Assembly (NCBI RefSeq): GCF_029637705.1
Contig: NZ_CP121252.1
Location: forward strand, 1,426,001-1,490,000
DNA: 64,000 bases
Direction: 5' to 3'
Source: Citricoccus muralis
Lineage (GTDB): Bacteria; Actinomycetota; Actinomycetes; Actinomycetales; Micrococcaceae
Positions 63,209 through 64,000 of the stretch are shown here, one piece after another. The translations under genes were made by a program, and so were the position numbers. Below the pieces are notes generated by a model. That model was given only the letters and a program-made list of their open reading frames with translations, did not search any database and was not told the origin of the DNA. Numbering within the stretch: the first letter of the stretch is position 1; each line of letters starts with the position of its first letter.

Positions 63209-64000
63209 ATGAGCGGTGCTCAAGCAGACATCGGTGTGACCGGACTCGCCGTGATGGGCGCGAATCTCGCCCGGAACTTCGCACGCAACGGATACACCGT
63301 CGCTCTCCATAATCGCACCGCGCAGAAAACTCATGATCTTATGAGTGCCCACGGTGATGACGGCGAGTTCGTTGCCACCGAGTCGCTGAAGGAACTGGTC
63401 GATAGCCTCAAGGCCCCGCGCCGCGTGCTCATCATGGTCAAGGCCGGTGCCCCCGTGGACGCCGTCATTGATCAGCTGGTCGATCTCCTCGACGACGGGG
63501 ACATCATTATCGACGCCGGTAACTCTCACTACGAGGACACGCGCCGTCGTGAGGCCGCCCTGGCTGAAAAGGGATTGCATTTCGTGGGCGTCGGCGTGTC
63601 TGGCGGCGAGGAGGGCGCCCTGAACGGTCCGGCCATCATGCCCGGCGGTTCGCGGGAATCCTATGTGGCACTCGGCCCGCTGCTGGAATCCATCTCCGCT
63701 GATTTTGAGGGTGAGCCCTGCTGCGCGTGGATCGGCCCCGACGGTGCTGGCCACTACGTCAAGATGGTGCACAACGGCATCGAATACGCCGACATGCAGG
63801 TCATCGGCGAGGCCTACGACCTGTTGCGCCAGGTCGGTGGTCTGGAGCCACGAGAACAGGCCGGGGTGTTCCGCGCCTGGAACGAGACTGAACTGGCCAG
63901 CTACCTGATCGAGATTACCGCCGAGGTGCTGGAACAGGTTGATGCCGCCACCGGTCAGCCGCTCGTGGATGTGATCGTTGACGAGGCGGGCCAGAAGGGC
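63209..64000 (+). CDS. gnd: 6-phosphogluconate dehydrogenase, decarboxylating (5' part)
   Basis: The first 264 residues, open to the window edge. The NADP-binding GVTGLAVMGANLARNFARNGY (quoted in part), IMVKAGAPVDAVI, DAGNSHYEDTRRR, VGVSGGEEGALNGPAIMPGG and the active-site GAGHYVKMVHNGIEYADMQ are all present. It makes ribulose-5-phosphate and CO2 in the pentose phosphate pathway. GAAGGAG precedes the ATG by five bases. The C-terminal part lies outside the window. Confidence 0.95.
   Translation, partial: MSGAQADIGVTGLAVMGANLARNFARNGYTVALHNRTAQKTHDLMSAHGDDGEFVATESLKELVDSLKAPRRVLIMVKAGAPVDAVIDQLVDLLDDGDIIIDAGNSHYEDTRRREAALAEKGLHFVGVGVSGGEEGALNGPAIMPGGSRESYVALGPLLESISADFEGEPCCAWIGPDGAGHYVKMVHNGIEYADMQVIGEAYDLLRQVGGLEPREQAGVFRAWNETELASYLIEITAEVLEQVDAATGQPLVDVIVDEAGQKG

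Noticed and set aside
62687-63772. 361-codon minus-strand frame across ppk2 and gnd
   Set aside because: Both plus-strand genes have conserved catalytic motifs; the antisense frame has none.
1-64000. CRISPR array or cas genes
   Set aside because: No regularly spaced repeats or Cas motifs were seen; the only repeats are insertion-sequence related.

Overview
This window reads as the chromosome of a fairly high-G+C Gram-positive actinobacterium of the Micrococcaceae type. The grounds are the gene content and order: actinobacterium-restricted families (DUF2469, DUF3145, DUF3052), the rpsP-KH-rimM-trmD-rplS-lepB-rnhB-DUF2469-yraN-comM-dprA-xerC run, a fabD-fabH-acpP-fabF operon behind a PucR-type regulator, and a single-chain pyruvate dehydrogenase E1. 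GTG and TTG starts are common. I do not name a species.

Positions 1-11134 and 22916-28532 are the two halves of a cell-surface polysaccharide locus. The left half has an LCP-type glycopolymer ligase, a 998-residue double glycosyltransferase, a UDP-ManNAc dehydrogenase (wecC type), a UDP-glucose 4-epimerase (galE type) and a 1426-residue membrane-anchored protein with three glycosyltransferase-like regions. The right half has an asparagine-synthetase-like protein, an ABC-2 polysaccharide exporter (ATPase and permease) and a UDP-GlcNAc 2-epimerase (wecB type). Together they could make UDP-ManNAcA, polymerise, export and attach a teichuronic-acid-like polymer. The Micrococcus luteus polymer of glucose and ManNAcA is the known parallel; applying it here is inference.

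The halves are separated by an insertion-sequence island (about 11.3-22.7 kb). Insertion order can be read from target duplications: an IS3-family element on the minus strand is split by an IS110 element, which is split by an intact IS3-family element. An intact IS21 element sits inside an older inverted IS21 relic. Two identical ISL3-family copies, each with its own 8-bp duplication, are the youngest arrivals.

From 28.6 kb rightwards the window is mostly housekeeping. It holds smc, ftsY, amtB and ffh (protein targeting, chromosome condensation, ammonium uptake), the ribosome and tRNA maturation genes, two tandem signal peptidases, RNase HII, DNA processing genes (comM, dprA, xerC), fatty-acid synthesis, aceE, a DUF3052-peroxiredoxin pair, a tRNA-Val(UAC), an aromatic-ring monooxygenase divergent from a tandem MarR regulator, polyphosphate kinase 2, and the start of gnd, which runs off the right edge. 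Strong hairpin terminators mark many unit boundaries.
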